A stretch of 64,000 nucleotides of DNA from Agromyces sp. Soil535 (GTDB taxonomy: Bacteria; Actinomycetota; Actinomycetes; Actinomycetales; Microbacteriaceae): positions 341 to 64,340 of the forward strand of contig NZ_LMRW01000005.1 in assembly GCF_001428255.1 (NCBI RefSeq). Reading direction: 5' to 3'. Below are positions 55,774 through 63,921 of the stretch, one piece after another. The notes beneath the pieces were generated by a model. That model ran no database searches, had not been told where the DNA came from, and saw nothing but the letters and a program-made list of their open reading frames with translations. The translations under genes and the position numbers were made by a program. Position 1 is the stretch's first letter; each line of letters starts with the position of its first letter.

Positions 55774-57486
55774 GTGACCTCGCTGTGGTACGTGTGTTAC
55801 GGCTCGAACATGGACGAGACCCGATTTCGTGATTACCTGCCCGATTCGGACCGGCGACGCCTTCGGCATCAATGGGTCGATGTCCCCTATGAGAGATATT
55901 TCGCCGGCACCTCGAAGACGTGGGGCGGAGCAGTCGCATTCCTGTCTCTGGCGCAGGATACCGAGATCCACACGCGATGCAAGGCGTACCTCATCGAGGA
56001 ACGCGATCTCTCGGCCATCGTGCGTCAGGAGAATGGCTCGACCGAAGATCTCTCTGATGAGCTCCATTCACTACAGGTTGACCAATGGACCGCGCTTCCG
56101 ACGCCACCATCCTCGGATGGCTTCAGAGGGAAGTACAACGCGCTACTTCGCTTGCCGGGCATCGAGGAATCGGCTGCTTACACGCTCACCACAGCACGTC
56201 GGTTGCAACTCGGAGCTCCGGCTCCAGGGTATTTGGCGCTTATCGAAGGCGCCCTGCGGGCGGAAGGTTCGCCGCTGTCTCCTGTCGAAGGAACGGAGAA
56301 GGACGGATACAACGCGCGGTTCGTCACATCGGGTTGGGATATCAGGTTCAGGTGGACGGAGGAGCAGCGATCAGCCCGCCCAACAGGCTTCGATGCGGTG
56401 CGCCTGCCACTTTCCTATGCGCCTGCCGTGCAGTTCTCAGCTGTCTTGGCTGACCTCGAGTCAGAAACAGCTCGTGCGCCCACCTGGATAACATTCGCGG
56501 AGGACATCGGGCAAAGACCTTTGGTCGACTCCTCGTTGGCGGATGCCGTTGGGCTTACGCCCGGCAGCGACGGGACGCACGTGAACCTCGACGTTCGGCG
56601 GCCAGTCCCGTACCGGCGTCTCTCGGGTGTTGCATGGGATATTCCCGGCAGCGACGTGCTCCAGGCCGCTCCGGGCGATGCAGCGGAGCTCGGGCGGTGG
56701 GTCCTCGTCATCTCGCCAACCATTGCTGCTCCATTTCGCGTGGTCGGCCGCTCGCACGTGCCGACAGGTTCGGTACGGATCGGCTACGCTGGCCGACGGT
56801 TGCTCGGACTGAGGCAGAATAACGGTGGTCGGATCCGAGACGACCACGTTTGGGTCCAGACCGTCTCACGGCCTCGCTGGGCAGCCCGGAAGCGTCCGAT
56901 CAGAGCCTTCGGCGAAGCCCTCGTGGGGGCCCCTACAGTGGCGCTACGATCCACCGAAGGGCTCGTCGGGGACGACGGCGACCGGATCGTCCGGGTTGAT
57001 TCGACCGCCCTCGACCTCCTCGGTGTCACTTCGGGCGATCGCATCGTCGTCTCGTGGGGCTGGCGAACGATCGGGGCCACAGTCCTGCTGCAGACCGAAT
57101 CGACCCTCGAGACGATGCGTAAGCAACTCGGCGAAAAGACAGGGCATCAAGCGCGCCAGTCGATTGGGGATGTCGCGACGCGCCTCGACGTTCCCGAGCA
57201 CCTTCGCGCTTGGGTTTCATCACAGATCCGCTTCAGGTTGCAGATCCCGCCCGACACCGTTGTCCGACTGCGTCGGAGCATCCCACATACGCTGCTCAAG
57301 CATGCATTCGCTCTCGCGTTGCCCGCTGCAGGTTTCGTGGTTGCCGCACTCGCACTATCCCGCGTGCCTTGGTATTGGGCCGCTGCTCTCTCGGTAGTGG
57401 TGATCCTCGCAACGCTTGCGTCAATCCGCCGCCGCAACGGATCAGGCCAGAGCAAACGCGGGCGTGGCAGCCGAACGTCTGCCTAA
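55774..57486 (+). CDS. unknown protein: GGCT-like N-terminus, membrane-anchored C-terminus
   Basis: The 570-residue product begins SLWYVCYGSNMDETRF, the YGSNM signature of the gamma-glutamylcyclotransferase/AIG2 fold (about 1-200). Its middle (about 230-450) has repeated beta segments, such as DLLGVTSGDRIVVSWGW, resembling a double-psi beta-barrel or similar small barrel. Two membrane helices lie near the C-terminus (about 513-532 and 535-553), followed by a basic RGRGSRTSA tail. I know no described family with this order. The gene is visibly lower in G+C than its neighbours and interrupts the menaquinone cluster, suggesting acquisition. Function unknown. Confidence 0.65.
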   Translation: MTSLWYVCYGSNMDETRFRDYLPDSDRRRLRHQWVDVPYERYFAGTSKTWGGAVAFLSLAQDTEIHTRCKAYLIEERDLSAIVRQENGSTEDLSDELHSLQVDQWTALPTPPSSDGFRGKYNALLRLPGIEESAAYTLTTARRLQLGAPAPGYLALIEGALRAEGSPLSPVEGTEKDGYNARFVTSGWDIRFRWTEEQRSARPTGFDAVRLPLSYAPAVQFSAVLADLESETARAPTWITFAEDIGQRPLVDSSLADAVGLTPGSDGTHVNLDVRRPVPYRRLSGVAWDIPGSDVLQAAPGDAAELGRWVLVISPTIAAPFRVVGRSHVPTGSVRIGYAGRRLLGLRQNNGGRIRDDHVWVQTVSRPRWAARKRPIRAFGEALVGAPTVALRSTEGLVGDDGDRIVRVDSTALDLLGVTSGDRIVVSWGWRTIGATVLLQTESTLETMRKQLGEKTGHQARQSIGDVATRLDVPEHLRAWVSSQIRFRLQIPPDTVVRLRRSIPHTLLKHAFALALPAAGFVVAALALSRVPWYWAAALSVVVILATLASIRRRNGSGQSKRGRGSRTSA

Positions 57487-57531
57487 GCCAATCGGATTCG
57501 AGATTCGACGACTGTGCTCCACCATCTGGTT

Positions 57532-57834
57532 TCAGCTCGCGGCCGGGTGCTCCTCGTCGCGGGGCTCGGGCGCCGTCGCGTCGATCGCGGCGTCCTCCTC
57601 CTCGTCGTCGGGCCGCACGGCCGGAGCCTCCCGGTGTCGTGCCGCGTAGAGGTCGCTTGCGATCGACTCGCGCTGGCGGCGGAGGAAGAGCAGCGAGGCG
57701 CTGAGTCCGAACACGGCGGCGACCAACGCCGAGACCCACGGGTTCACGCCCGCGAGGAGGAGCACGGCGAGCGGCACGGCGAACAGCAGGATGCGCAACG
57801 CGGTGTACCAGATCCAGACGGGCACGGACTTCAC
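57532..57834 (-). CDS. DUF4229 small membrane protein
   Basis: A 100-residue product with two hydrophobic helices (about 8-27 and 31-49), then FLRRQRESIASDLYAARH and a long acidic, disordered tail. This layout matches DUF4229 proteins, which sit next to men genes in many actinobacteria; the function is unknown. GTG 57834 is preferred over GTG 57840 because TACACT ends 6 nt before it and directly abuts the other. Divergent from the PLDc_N gene. Confidence 0.75.
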   Translation of the reverse strand: MKSVPVWIWYTALRILLFAVPLAVLLLAGVNPWVSALVAAVFGLSASLLFLRRQRESIASDLYAARHREAPAVRPDDEEEDAAIDATAPEPRDEEHPAAS

Positions 57835-57840
57835 CCTCAC

Positions 57841-57846
57841 AGTGTA
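57841..57846 (-). promoter_or_regulatory. -10 TACACT, leaderless-type promoter
   Basis: On the minus strand, ends 6 nt before GTG 57834 of the DUF4229 gene. Confidence 0.45.
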
Positions 57847-57895
57847 AGTCGGGTCTGCTGAGCGGTCTCACAGCCGCGCTCCCGGCTGACGCGCC

Positions 57896-57901
57896 TAGAC
57901 T
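57896..57901 (+). promoter_or_regulatory. -10 TAGACT, leaderless-type promoter
   Basis: Ends 6 nt before ATG 57908 of the PLDc_N gene, which leads the menD transcript. Confidence 0.5.
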
Positions 57902-57907
57902 GTGAGA

Positions 57908-58399
57908 ATGGCCCGGCTGCTCTTCGGACTCGGCGTCGCTGCCGTGATCTTCACGATCTACGCCGTCGCCGACTGCGCGTTCTTCGACCGCACGCGCATC
58001 CGAGGCCTGCGCCGGGGCTGGTGGATCGTCGTGATCCTGTTCGTGCCGATCATCGGCGGCCTGCTGTGGTTCATCATCGGCCGCGGCCGCGCGAGCCGCG
58101 TCGGCCCGTCGCGCGGTGGCACGGTCGCACCCGACGACGACGCCGAGTTCCTGCGCCACCTCCGCGAGGACGCCGCGCAGGACGAGCGGATCCGCCGCAT
58201 GGAGCAGGAGCTCGCCGAGCTCGACGACGAATTCCATAACGGCACGACGCCCGGCACCGGTCGCACCCCGGGCTCAGGCACGCCGACGCCCGACGATGGG
58301 TTCGAGAGCGGCAGCGACACGCTCGGGACCGAGCACAAGCACCCCGACGCGCCTGAGGCGCCCGGTGAGGCGGGCCCGTCCGGGCGACCGAATGGCTGA
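57908..58399 (+). CDS. PLDc_N-domain membrane protein
   Basis: A 163-residue product with two N-terminal helices (about 3-22, 40-59) bearing the PLDc_N pattern [43 protein letters not shown] charged helix and a disordered Gly/Pro/Asp tail follow. The family is named after the membrane segment ahead of phospholipase-D domains, which is absent here. It overlaps menD by 8 nt, so it is translationally coupled to menaquinone synthesis. Its role is unknown. Confidence 0.8.
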   Translation: MARLLFGLGVAAVIFTIYAVADCAFFDRTRIRGLRRGWWIVVILFVPIIGGLLWFIIGRGRASRVGPSRGGTVAPDDDAEFLRHLREDAAQDERIRRMEQELAELDDEFHNGTTPGTGRTPGSGTPTPDDGFESGSDTLGTEHKHPDAPEAPGEAGPSGRPNG

Positions 58400-60287
58400 T
58401 CCGGCGCCCCATCGGGTCGATGCCCGGCGGAGCCCCGCGAGCGATGCCGCGATGGCGCTCCTCAGCGCGTTCGTGCGCGAGGGCGTCCGCGATGTCGTCG
58501 TGGCGCCCGGGTCTCGTTCGCAGGCGCTTGCGCTCGCCGCGGCGGAGCTCGAGCGCGTCGGCGCGATCCGGCTTCACGTGCGGATCGACGAGCGGGGTGC
58601 GGCGTTCCTCGCGCTCGGCACCGCGATCGAATCGGGTCGCCCTGCCGTGGTCGTGACCACGTCGGGCACGGCCGTCGCGAACCTGCACCCCGCCGTGCTC
58701 GAGGCGCACCACGCGGGCGTGCCGCTCATCGTGTGCTCGGCCGACCGTCCGGCGGAGCTCCGCGGCATCCGCTCGAACCAGACCACGATGCAGCCGGGCA
58801 TCTTCGCCGGTGCGGTGCGCCTCGAGCGCGACGTCGTGGCGCCCGAGGGTGCGAGCGGTGAAGCGGATGCCGCGGCTCGCCTCGCCCGCGAGGCCGTCGA
58901 CGCCGCGCTGGGCCGCGACGATTCGGGCGACCCGGTGCCGCATCCCGGACCGGGGCCGGTGCACGTGAACCTGCAGCTGCGCGAGCCGCTCTCCGCCGTG
59001 CTCACGCTCGAGGACGCCAGTGGGTTGAGGGGCCCCGAAGGGGCGTCTCGAAACCCGACCTTAGGGAACCGGGGTTTCGAGACGGGCGCTGCGCGCCCTC
59101 CTCAACCCACCGCCGTCATCGAGCCCGGGCCACGCACGCTCGTCGTCGCCGGCGCCGGCGCCGGCCCCGCCGCGGAGGAGTTCGCTCGGTCCGCAGGCTG
59201 GCCGCTCATCGCCGAGGTCACGAGCGGCGCGCACTTCGGGCCCAACCTCGTGGTCGCCTACCGCGAACTCCTCCGCGAACCGGGGTTCGGCGACACCGTG
59301 GAACGCGTTGTGGTGTTCGGGCATCCGACGCTCTCGCGTGAGGTGCCGGCGCTCGTGCAGCGCGACGGCGTCGAGGCCGTCGTCGTCGCCCCGACGGGCA
59401 TCGAGTGGTACAACCCCGGTCGCAGGGTGCGCCGGTTTGAGCGGGCGGTGCGCGCCGCCGACCACGCGCAGACCGCCGACGAGCGGGCGTGGACGGGCCG
59501 GTGGGTGCAGGCGAGCCGCATGCTCGTCGCCGATGGACTGCCAGACGCGGCGTCCGTGCGGAGCGGCGTCGACGAGACCGGCCACGTGTCGGACTTCGCC
59601 GCGCAGCGCGAGTACGTGCGCGCCCAGCTCGCCGCCGTGCGGGCCCCGGTGACGCGGCGCATGCTCGTTGACGCGGTGTGGGCGGCGACCTGGCCGCACG
59701 ACCGGCTCGTGTTCGGCGCGTCCCGCCTGGTCCGCGACGCCGACCGCGCCGTGCCCGGTCGGCGCATCGCGGTGCACGCGAACCGCGGCCTCGCCGGCAT
59801 CGACGGCACGGTGGCCACCGCGCTCGGCATCGCGATCGCGAGCCAGTCGCCGGCGCCGCGGGTTGAGGAGCGCTCGGCGCAGCCGGACGCGTCTCGAAAC
59901 CCCGACCCAGCGCAGCAGGATTTCAAGACGCCGCTGCGCGGCTCCTCAACCCGCACGGGCGTCACCCGCGCCCTCATCGGCGACCTCACGCTGCTGCACG
60001 ACGTCGGCTCGCTCCTGCTCGGGCAGGGCGAGCCGCGGCCGCGGCTGCAGCTCATCGTGGGCAACGACGGCGGCGGCACGATCTTCGACGCGCTCGAGGT
60101 CGCCGGCTCGGCATCGCCCGACGCGTTCGACCGCGTGCAGTTCACGCCGCAGCAGGTCGACCTCGCCGCCATCGCCGCGGCATACGGATGGAGGTACGCG
60201 CGAGCGACGACGCGCGGCGAGCTCGACGAGGCGCTCACGGGCGGCATCGACGGACCGCAGCTCGTCGAGGTGCCGCTGCCGCGCTGA
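58392..60287 (+). CDS. menD: SEPHCHC synthase with in-frame repeat insertions
   Basis: Thiamin-diphosphate enzyme joining isochorismate and 2-oxoglutarate. The 631 residues exceed the usual roughly 550-580. Family motifs: [45 protein letters not shown] and, near the C-terminus, the ThDP region [15 protein letters not shown] ... [11 protein letters not shown]. The excess is explained by two stretches containing paired inverted REP-like elements, translated as about residues 211-239 (between the pyrimidine-binding and middle domains) and 490-521 (a loop just before the ThDP motif). All catalytic segments remain in frame, so the enzyme is probably active. Confidence 0.92.
   Translation: MADPAPHRVDARRSPASDAAMALLSAFVREGVRDVVVAPGSRSQALALAAAELERVGAIRLHVRIDERGAAFLALGTAIESGRPAVVVTTSGTAVANLHPAVLEAHHAGVPLIVCSADRPAELRGIRSNQTTMQPGIFAGAVRLERDVVAPEGASGEADAAARLAREAVDAALGRDDSGDPVPHPGPGPVHVNLQLREPLSAVLTLEDASGLRGPEGASRNPTLGNRGFETGAARPPQPTAVIEPGPRTLVVAGAGAGPAAEEFARSAGWPLIAEVTSGAHFGPNLVVAYRELLREPGFGDTVERVVVFGHPTLSREVPALVQRDGVEAVVVAPTGIEWYNPGRRVRRFERAVRAADHAQTADERAWTGRWVQASRMLVADGLPDAASVRSGVDETGHVSDFAAQREYVRAQLAAVRAPVTRRMLVDAVWAATWPHDRLVFGASRLVRDADRAVPGRRIAVHANRGLAGIDGTVATALGIAIASQSPAPRVEERSAQPDASRNPDPAQQDFKTPLRGSSTRTGVTRALIGDLTLLHDVGSLLLGQGEPRPRLQLIVGNDGGGTIFDALEVAGSASPDAFDRVQFTPQQVDLAAIAAAYGWRYARATTRGELDEALTGGIDGPQLVEVPLPR
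59022..59056. repeat. REP-like element, family A, inside menD (copy 1)
   Basis: gggttgaggggcccc-gaa-ggggcgtctcgaaaccc; inner stem GCCCC/GGGGC. Head-to-head with the next copy 15 bp away. Confidence 0.7.
59072..59108. repeat. REP-like element, family A, inside menD (copy 2)
   Basis: gggtttcgagacgggcgc-tgc-gcgccctcctcaaccc; inner stem GGGCGC/GCGCCC. Reverse orientation to copy 1. Confidence 0.7.
59860..59902. repeat. REP-like element, family A, inside menD (copy 3)
   Basis: gggttgaggagcgc...gcgtctcgaaaccc, same orientation as copy 1. Confidence 0.65.
59919..59952. repeat. REP-like element, family A, inside menD (copy 4)
   Basis: ggatttcaagacgccgc-tgc-gcggctcctcaaccc, slightly diverged (TTTCAAGACG). 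Opposite orientation to copy 3, repeating the paired layout of copies 1 and 2. Confidence 0.65.
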
Positions 60288-60385
60288 CCGGCGCCACGCG
60301 CACGGGCGGACCCCTTGCCGCGGCATCCGCTCGATCGACAGGATGGAAGCCTACGCGGCGCCGCGTCGCGCGAGGGGAGCGTGTC

Positions 60386-61243
60386 ATGGGCCGCGAGGCG
60401 TACTGGGCCGAGGACCCGAGCGAACTCCTGCTGGTCAAGCCCGGGTTCAAGCTCGCGACGGCGGCCACCGACGCGAGTCCCGGGTTCGACGGCGACAAGG
60501 CCGCCGGGCAGGCCGCCCTGGCGGAGGGCGCGCTCGTGCTCGCCGACCTGCAGGAGCGGCTCTTCGCCAACCACCAGGTGGGCGAGGACGGACGGCGCAT
60601 CCTGCTGGTGCTGCAGGCCATGGACACCGCGGGCAAGGGCGGCATCGTGAAGCACGTCGTGGGCGCGGTCGATCCGCAGGGCGTACAACTCGCGGCGTTC
60701 AAGAAGCCCACCGACGAGGAGCTCGCGCACGATTTCCTCTGGCGTGTCCGCAAGCAGGTTCCCGGGGCCGGGAAGCTGGGCGTCTTCGACCGGTCGCACT
60801 ACGAGGACGTGCTCATCGGGCGCGTGCGCGAGCTCGCGCCGCCCGAGGAGATCGAGCGGCGGTACGGCGCGATCAACGAGTTCGAGGCCGAGCTCGCCGA
60901 CGCCGGCACGACGATCATCAAGGTCATGCTGCACATCTCGTCCGAGGAGCAGAAGGCGCGCCTCCTCGACCGGCTCGAGCGACCCGAGAAGCACTGGAAG
61001 TTCAACCCGGGCGACATCGATGAACGGATGCTCGCGCCGAAGTACCAGGAGGCGTACCAGATCGCGTTCGACCGCACCGCAACGCCGATCGCGCCCTGGT
61101 ATGTGATCCCGGCGGATCGCAAGTGGTACGCGCGGCTCGCCGTGCAACAGCTGCTCATCCAGGCGTTCGAGGCCATGCACCTCGATTGGCCGAAGCCCGA
61201 CTACGACGTGGAGACCGAGAAGGCTCGGCTCATCGCGAGCTGA
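60386..61243 (+). CDS. ppk2: polyphosphate kinase 2 family protein
   Basis: Polyphosphate:nucleotide phosphotransferase; 285 residues with Walker A A-M-D-T-A-G-K-G-G, Walker B-type FDRSHYEDVLI, a lid region with RLERPEKHWKFNPGDIDER and C-terminal APWYVIPADRKWYARLAV. It may make ADP/ATP or related nucleotides from polyphosphate. ATG 60386 has GAGGGGAG 7 nt upstream. It sits between menD and menF but has no known role in quinone synthesis. Confidence 0.9.
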   Translation: MGREAYWAEDPSELLLVKPGFKLATAATDASPGFDGDKAAGQAALAEGALVLADLQERLFANHQVGEDGRRILLVLQAMDTAGKGGIVKHVVGAVDPQGVQLAAFKKPTDEELAHDFLWRVRKQVPGAGKLGVFDRSHYEDVLIGRVRELAPPEEIERRYGAINEFEAELADAGTTIIKVMLHISSEEQKARLLDRLERPEKHWKFNPGDIDERMLAPKYQEAYQIAFDRTATPIAPWYVIPADRKWYARLAVQQLLIQAFEAMHLDWPKPDYDVETEKARLIAS

Positions 61244-61276
61244 GCGGATGCCGCGCTATCCGCTTCGCGCGCCCGC

Positions 61277-61348
61277 GGGAGCCGGCAGGCACGCGGGACC
61301 CGGCAGGCACGCGAGAGCCGGCAGGCGGGCGGGAGCCGGCAGGCGCGC
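61277..61348. repeat. 18-bp tandem repeat, four units
   Basis: Four adjacent copies of an 18-bp unit (type gggagccggcaggcacgc) with one to four differences each. They fill the gap between convergent ppk2 and the isochorismate synthase gene. A possible variable-number tandem repeat. Confidence 0.75.
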
Positions 61349-61354
61349 GAGCAC

Positions 61355-62647
61355 TCAGCCGCCGAAGGCCTCCACGATCGGCCGGAACTTCATGACCGTC
61401 TCGGCGAGCTCGTCGGCAGGCTCGGAATCGTGCACTATGCCGCATCCGGCATATGCGGCGACGGTGCCGTCGGGAGAGATCTGAGCGCAGCGCAGCGCGA
61501 TCGCCCACTCGCCGTCGCCGTCGCCGTCGATCCAGCCGACCGGACCGGCGTAGCGCCCCCGGTCGAAGCCCTCGAGCTCGGCGAGCACGTGCAGGGCGAC
61601 GCGACGAGGCGTGCCGGCCACGGCGGCCGTCGGATGCACCGCCTGCACGAGATCGAGCGAGCTCGAACCGTCGCCGAGCGTGCCCTTGAGGTCGGTGGCG
61701 AGGTGCCAGAGATTCGGCAACTGCAGCGTGAACGGCTCCGGGCTCGTGTCGAGGCGAGCCGTGTGGGGCGCGAGTCGCTTCACGGCGCTCGCCACCGCCA
61801 GGGCATGCTCGGCGAGGTCCTTCGCCGAGTGCGCGAGGGCGGCGGCGCGTTCGCGGTCGGATGCCTCGCCGGCGCCCCGTGCGGTCGTGCCCGCGAGCAC
61901 GCGCGCAGAGACGGTGCCGTGGTCGACCCGCACGAGCGTCTCGGGGCTCGCGCCGATCAGGCCGTCGACCGCGTACACCCACGTGTCGGGGTAGTCCTCG
62001 GCGAGGCGGTTGATCGTGGCGCGAAGGCCGTCCTCCTCGTGCAGCTCGCCGAGCAGCTGGCGGGCGAGCACGACCTTCTCGAGCTCGCCGCCGTCGATGC
62101 GCCGCACCGCCTCGGCGACCGCTGACTCGTACTCCTCGGGCGGCACCGCGCCAGGCGTGAACGTCACGCGCGGCACGCGGCGCTTCGGCGCGGGCTCGGG
62201 GATCTCGAGGACGACGGATGCCGCGGCATCCGCTGCCTCGTCGTCGCCCGTGGCGAGGGCGATGCGCGTCACCCAGGCGCGCCCCTCCCGGCGGCCGAGC
62301 ACGAGCTCGGGCACCACGAGCACGCTCGTGGAGGCGGACTCGTCGGCGAACGCGAACGCGCCGAATGCCACGAGCCCGGTGCCGGGCAGCCCCACGCGGT
62401 CGTCGATGTCGGCGTCGGCGGCGAGCGCCGTCCAGGTTGCCGCCGCGTCCTCGATGCGACTCGGGCCGCTCGTCTCGATGCGCAGGGTCTCGCCGAGCCC
62501 CACGATGCCCTCGCCGCGTCGCATCCAGAGCAGCGGATGCCGCGGGTCGGCGCGTGGGATCAAGGGCGCGAGCTCCTCGACGGGTTCGGTGCGTACGACG
62601 AGCCGAGGTCGGTCGGAATGATGCGCCGAGGCATCCGTTCGAATCAC
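61355..62647 (-). CDS. menF: isochorismate synthase
   Basis: Chorismate-binding enzyme making isochorismate, the entry point to menaquinone; 430 residues. Landmarks: EYESAVAEAVRRIDGGELEKVVLARQL, ASPETLVRVDHGTVSARVLAGTTARG, HTARLDTSP, HPTAAVAGTPRR and GPVGWIDGDGDGEWAIALR with YAGCGIVHDSEPADEL. No siderophore genes are nearby and the men genes surround it, so MenF rather than EntC. The GTG start is 6 nt after TAGGCT. Confidence 0.92.
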   Translation of the reverse strand: MIRTDASAHHSDRPRLVVRTEPVEELAPLIPRADPRHPLLWMRRGEGIVGLGETLRIETSGPSRIEDAAATWTALAADADIDDRVGLPGTGLVAFGAFAFADESASTSVLVVPELVLGRREGRAWVTRIALATGDDEAADAAASVVLEIPEPAPKRRVPRVTFTPGAVPPEEYESAVAEAVRRIDGGELEKVVLARQLLGELHEEDGLRATINRLAEDYPDTWVYAVDGLIGASPETLVRVDHGTVSARVLAGTTARGAGEASDRERAAALAHSAKDLAEHALAVASAVKRLAPHTARLDTSPEPFTLQLPNLWHLATDLKGTLGDGSSSLDLVQAVHPTAAVAGTPRRVALHVLAELEGFDRGRYAGPVGWIDGDGDGEWAIALRCAQISPDGTVAAYAGCGIVHDSEPADELAETVMKFRPIVEAFGG

Positions 62648-62653
62648 CGGACC

Positions 62654-62659
62654 AGCCTA
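62654..62659 (-). promoter_or_regulatory. -10 TAGGCT, leaderless-type promoter
   Basis: On the minus strand, ends 6 nt before GTG 62647 of the isochorismate synthase gene. Confidence 0.5.
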
Positions 62660-62682
62660 CGTCGCGCCCGTGGGGCCGCCGG

Positions 62683-62967
62683 TCAGGCCGCCACGACCTC
62701 CACGCCGTGCCAGAATGCCACGTGGCCCGCGATCTGCGCCGCCGCCTCGGAGGGGGTGGGGTAGGTCCAGGCCGCGTTCGGGTTGCGCTTGCCCTCGACC
62801 TCGACGTGGAAGTAGTCGGCCGTGCCCTTCCAGTGGCACACGCTGCGGTTGGCGCTCGGCGCGAAATAGCGCGGGTCGAGCGACTCCTGCGGGAAGTAGT
62901 GGTTGCCCTCGATGACGACCGTGTCGTTGGACTCCGCGAGCACCGCTCCGTTCCAGATGGCCTTCAT
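62683..62967 (-). CDS. DUF427 domain protein
   Basis: A 94-residue single-domain protein with the DUF427 pattern KAIWNGAVLAESNDTVVIEGNHYFP, SVCHWKGTADYFHVEV and AWTYPTPSEAAAQIAGHVAFW. Function unknown. ATG 62967 follows GAGGAGGAG, so it is translated from a conventional leader. Confidence 0.85.
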   Translation of the reverse strand: MKAIWNGAVLAESNDTVVIEGNHYFPQESLDPRYFAPSANRSVCHWKGTADYFHVEVEGKRNPNAAWTYPTPSEAAAQIAGHVAFWHGVEVVAA

Positions 62968-63151
62968 GGATCTCCTCCTCGCAGGCGGGGCGCCCGCATC
63001 GCTGTCTGCCGTGTATGCCAACGCGGCAGGCCACCGGTGCATTCCGACGCATGGGACTCGCACAGCCGGCTCCCAGACGGCGCCGATCCGCGCCCGATCC
63101 GCGCCCGATCCGACGTCGCACCGACGCCCCGGCACCGCCGGGGCCGCGCCG

Positions 63152-63157
63152 TAGACT
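63152..63157 (+). promoter_or_regulatory. -10 TAGACT, leaderless-type promoter
   Basis: Ends 6 nt before ATG 63164 of menG; a GGAGG stretch in the gap is too close to act as a normal ribosome-binding site. Confidence 0.45.
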
Positions 63158-63163
63158 CGGAGG

Positions 63164-63874
63164 ATGACGCGCGCAGATCTCGGCAAGGATCCCTCGCAGG
63201 TGTCGGCGATGTTCGACCGCGTCGCGGCCCGCTACGACCGCACGAACACCGTGCTCTCGGTGGGGAACGCACCGCTCTGGCGGGTCGCCACCACGCGCGC
63301 GGTCGCGCCGAAGGCGGGGGAGCGCATCCTCGACGTCGCGGCGGGCACGGGCACCTCGAGCGTGAGCTTCGCCAAGTCCGGGGCCTCCGTCGTCGCCGCC
63401 GATTTCTCGCCCGGCATGATCGAGGTCGGCCGCCGGCGGCAGGCGGGCGTGCAGAACCTCGTCTTCGTCGAGGCGGATGCCACGCAGCTGCCGTTCGGCG
63501 ACGACGAGTTCGACGCCGTCACGATCTCGTTCGGACTCCGCAACGTGAACGAGCCGAAGCAGGCCTTGGCAGAGTTCCTGCGCGTCGCGAAGCCCGGCGG
63601 GCGCCTCGTGATCTGCGAGTTCTCGCACCCGCCTGCCGGCGTCGTGCGGGCCGGCTACCACGCGTACCAGCGCTACGTCATGCCGCCGCTCGTGAAGCTG
63701 TCGAGCTCCAACGACACGGCCTACGAATACCTCAACGAGTCGATCAGCGCCTGGCCCGACCAGCGCACGCTCGCGGGCTGGATCCGCGAGGCGGGCTGGG
63801 TCGACGTCGAGTGGCGCAACCTCACGATGGGCATCGTCGCGCTGCACCGCGCCCGAAAGCCTGCTGCGGGTTGA
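63164..63874 (+). CDS. menG: demethylmenaquinone methyltransferase
   Basis: SAM-dependent C-methyltransferase completing menaquinone (UbiE/MenG); 236 residues. Motif I is ILDVAAGTGTSSVSF, followed by VVAADFSPGMIEVG, DATQLPFGDDEFDAVTISFGLRNV and PGGRLVICEFSHP. The TGA stop lies in a GGGTTGAGGAGGGCGC word, a partial REP-like element, as at the end of menC. Confidence 0.94.
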   Translation: MTRADLGKDPSQVSAMFDRVAARYDRTNTVLSVGNAPLWRVATTRAVAPKAGERILDVAAGTGTSSVSFAKSGASVVAADFSPGMIEVGRRRQAGVQNLVFVEADATQLPFGDDEFDAVTISFGLRNVNEPKQALAEFLRVAKPGGRLVICEFSHPPAGVVRAGYHAYQRYVMPPLVKLSSSNDTAYEYLNESISAWPDQRTLAGWIREAGWVDVEWRNLTMGIVALHRARKPAAG

Positions 63875-63883
63875 GGAGGGCGC
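63868..63883. repeat. half REP-like element at the menG stop
   Basis: gggttgaggagggcgc, the left half of family A, supplies the TGA stop. The matching right half is missing. Confidence 0.45.
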
Positions 63884-63908
63884 AACAGACCCCCGATCAG
63901 CTCACCGG

Positions 63909-63914
63909 TAGGCT
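63909..63914 (+). promoter_or_regulatory. -10 TAGGCT, leaderless-type promoter
   Basis: Ends 7 nt before GTG 63922 of the last, truncated gene. Confidence 0.45.
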
Positions 63915-63921
63915 GGAGGGC

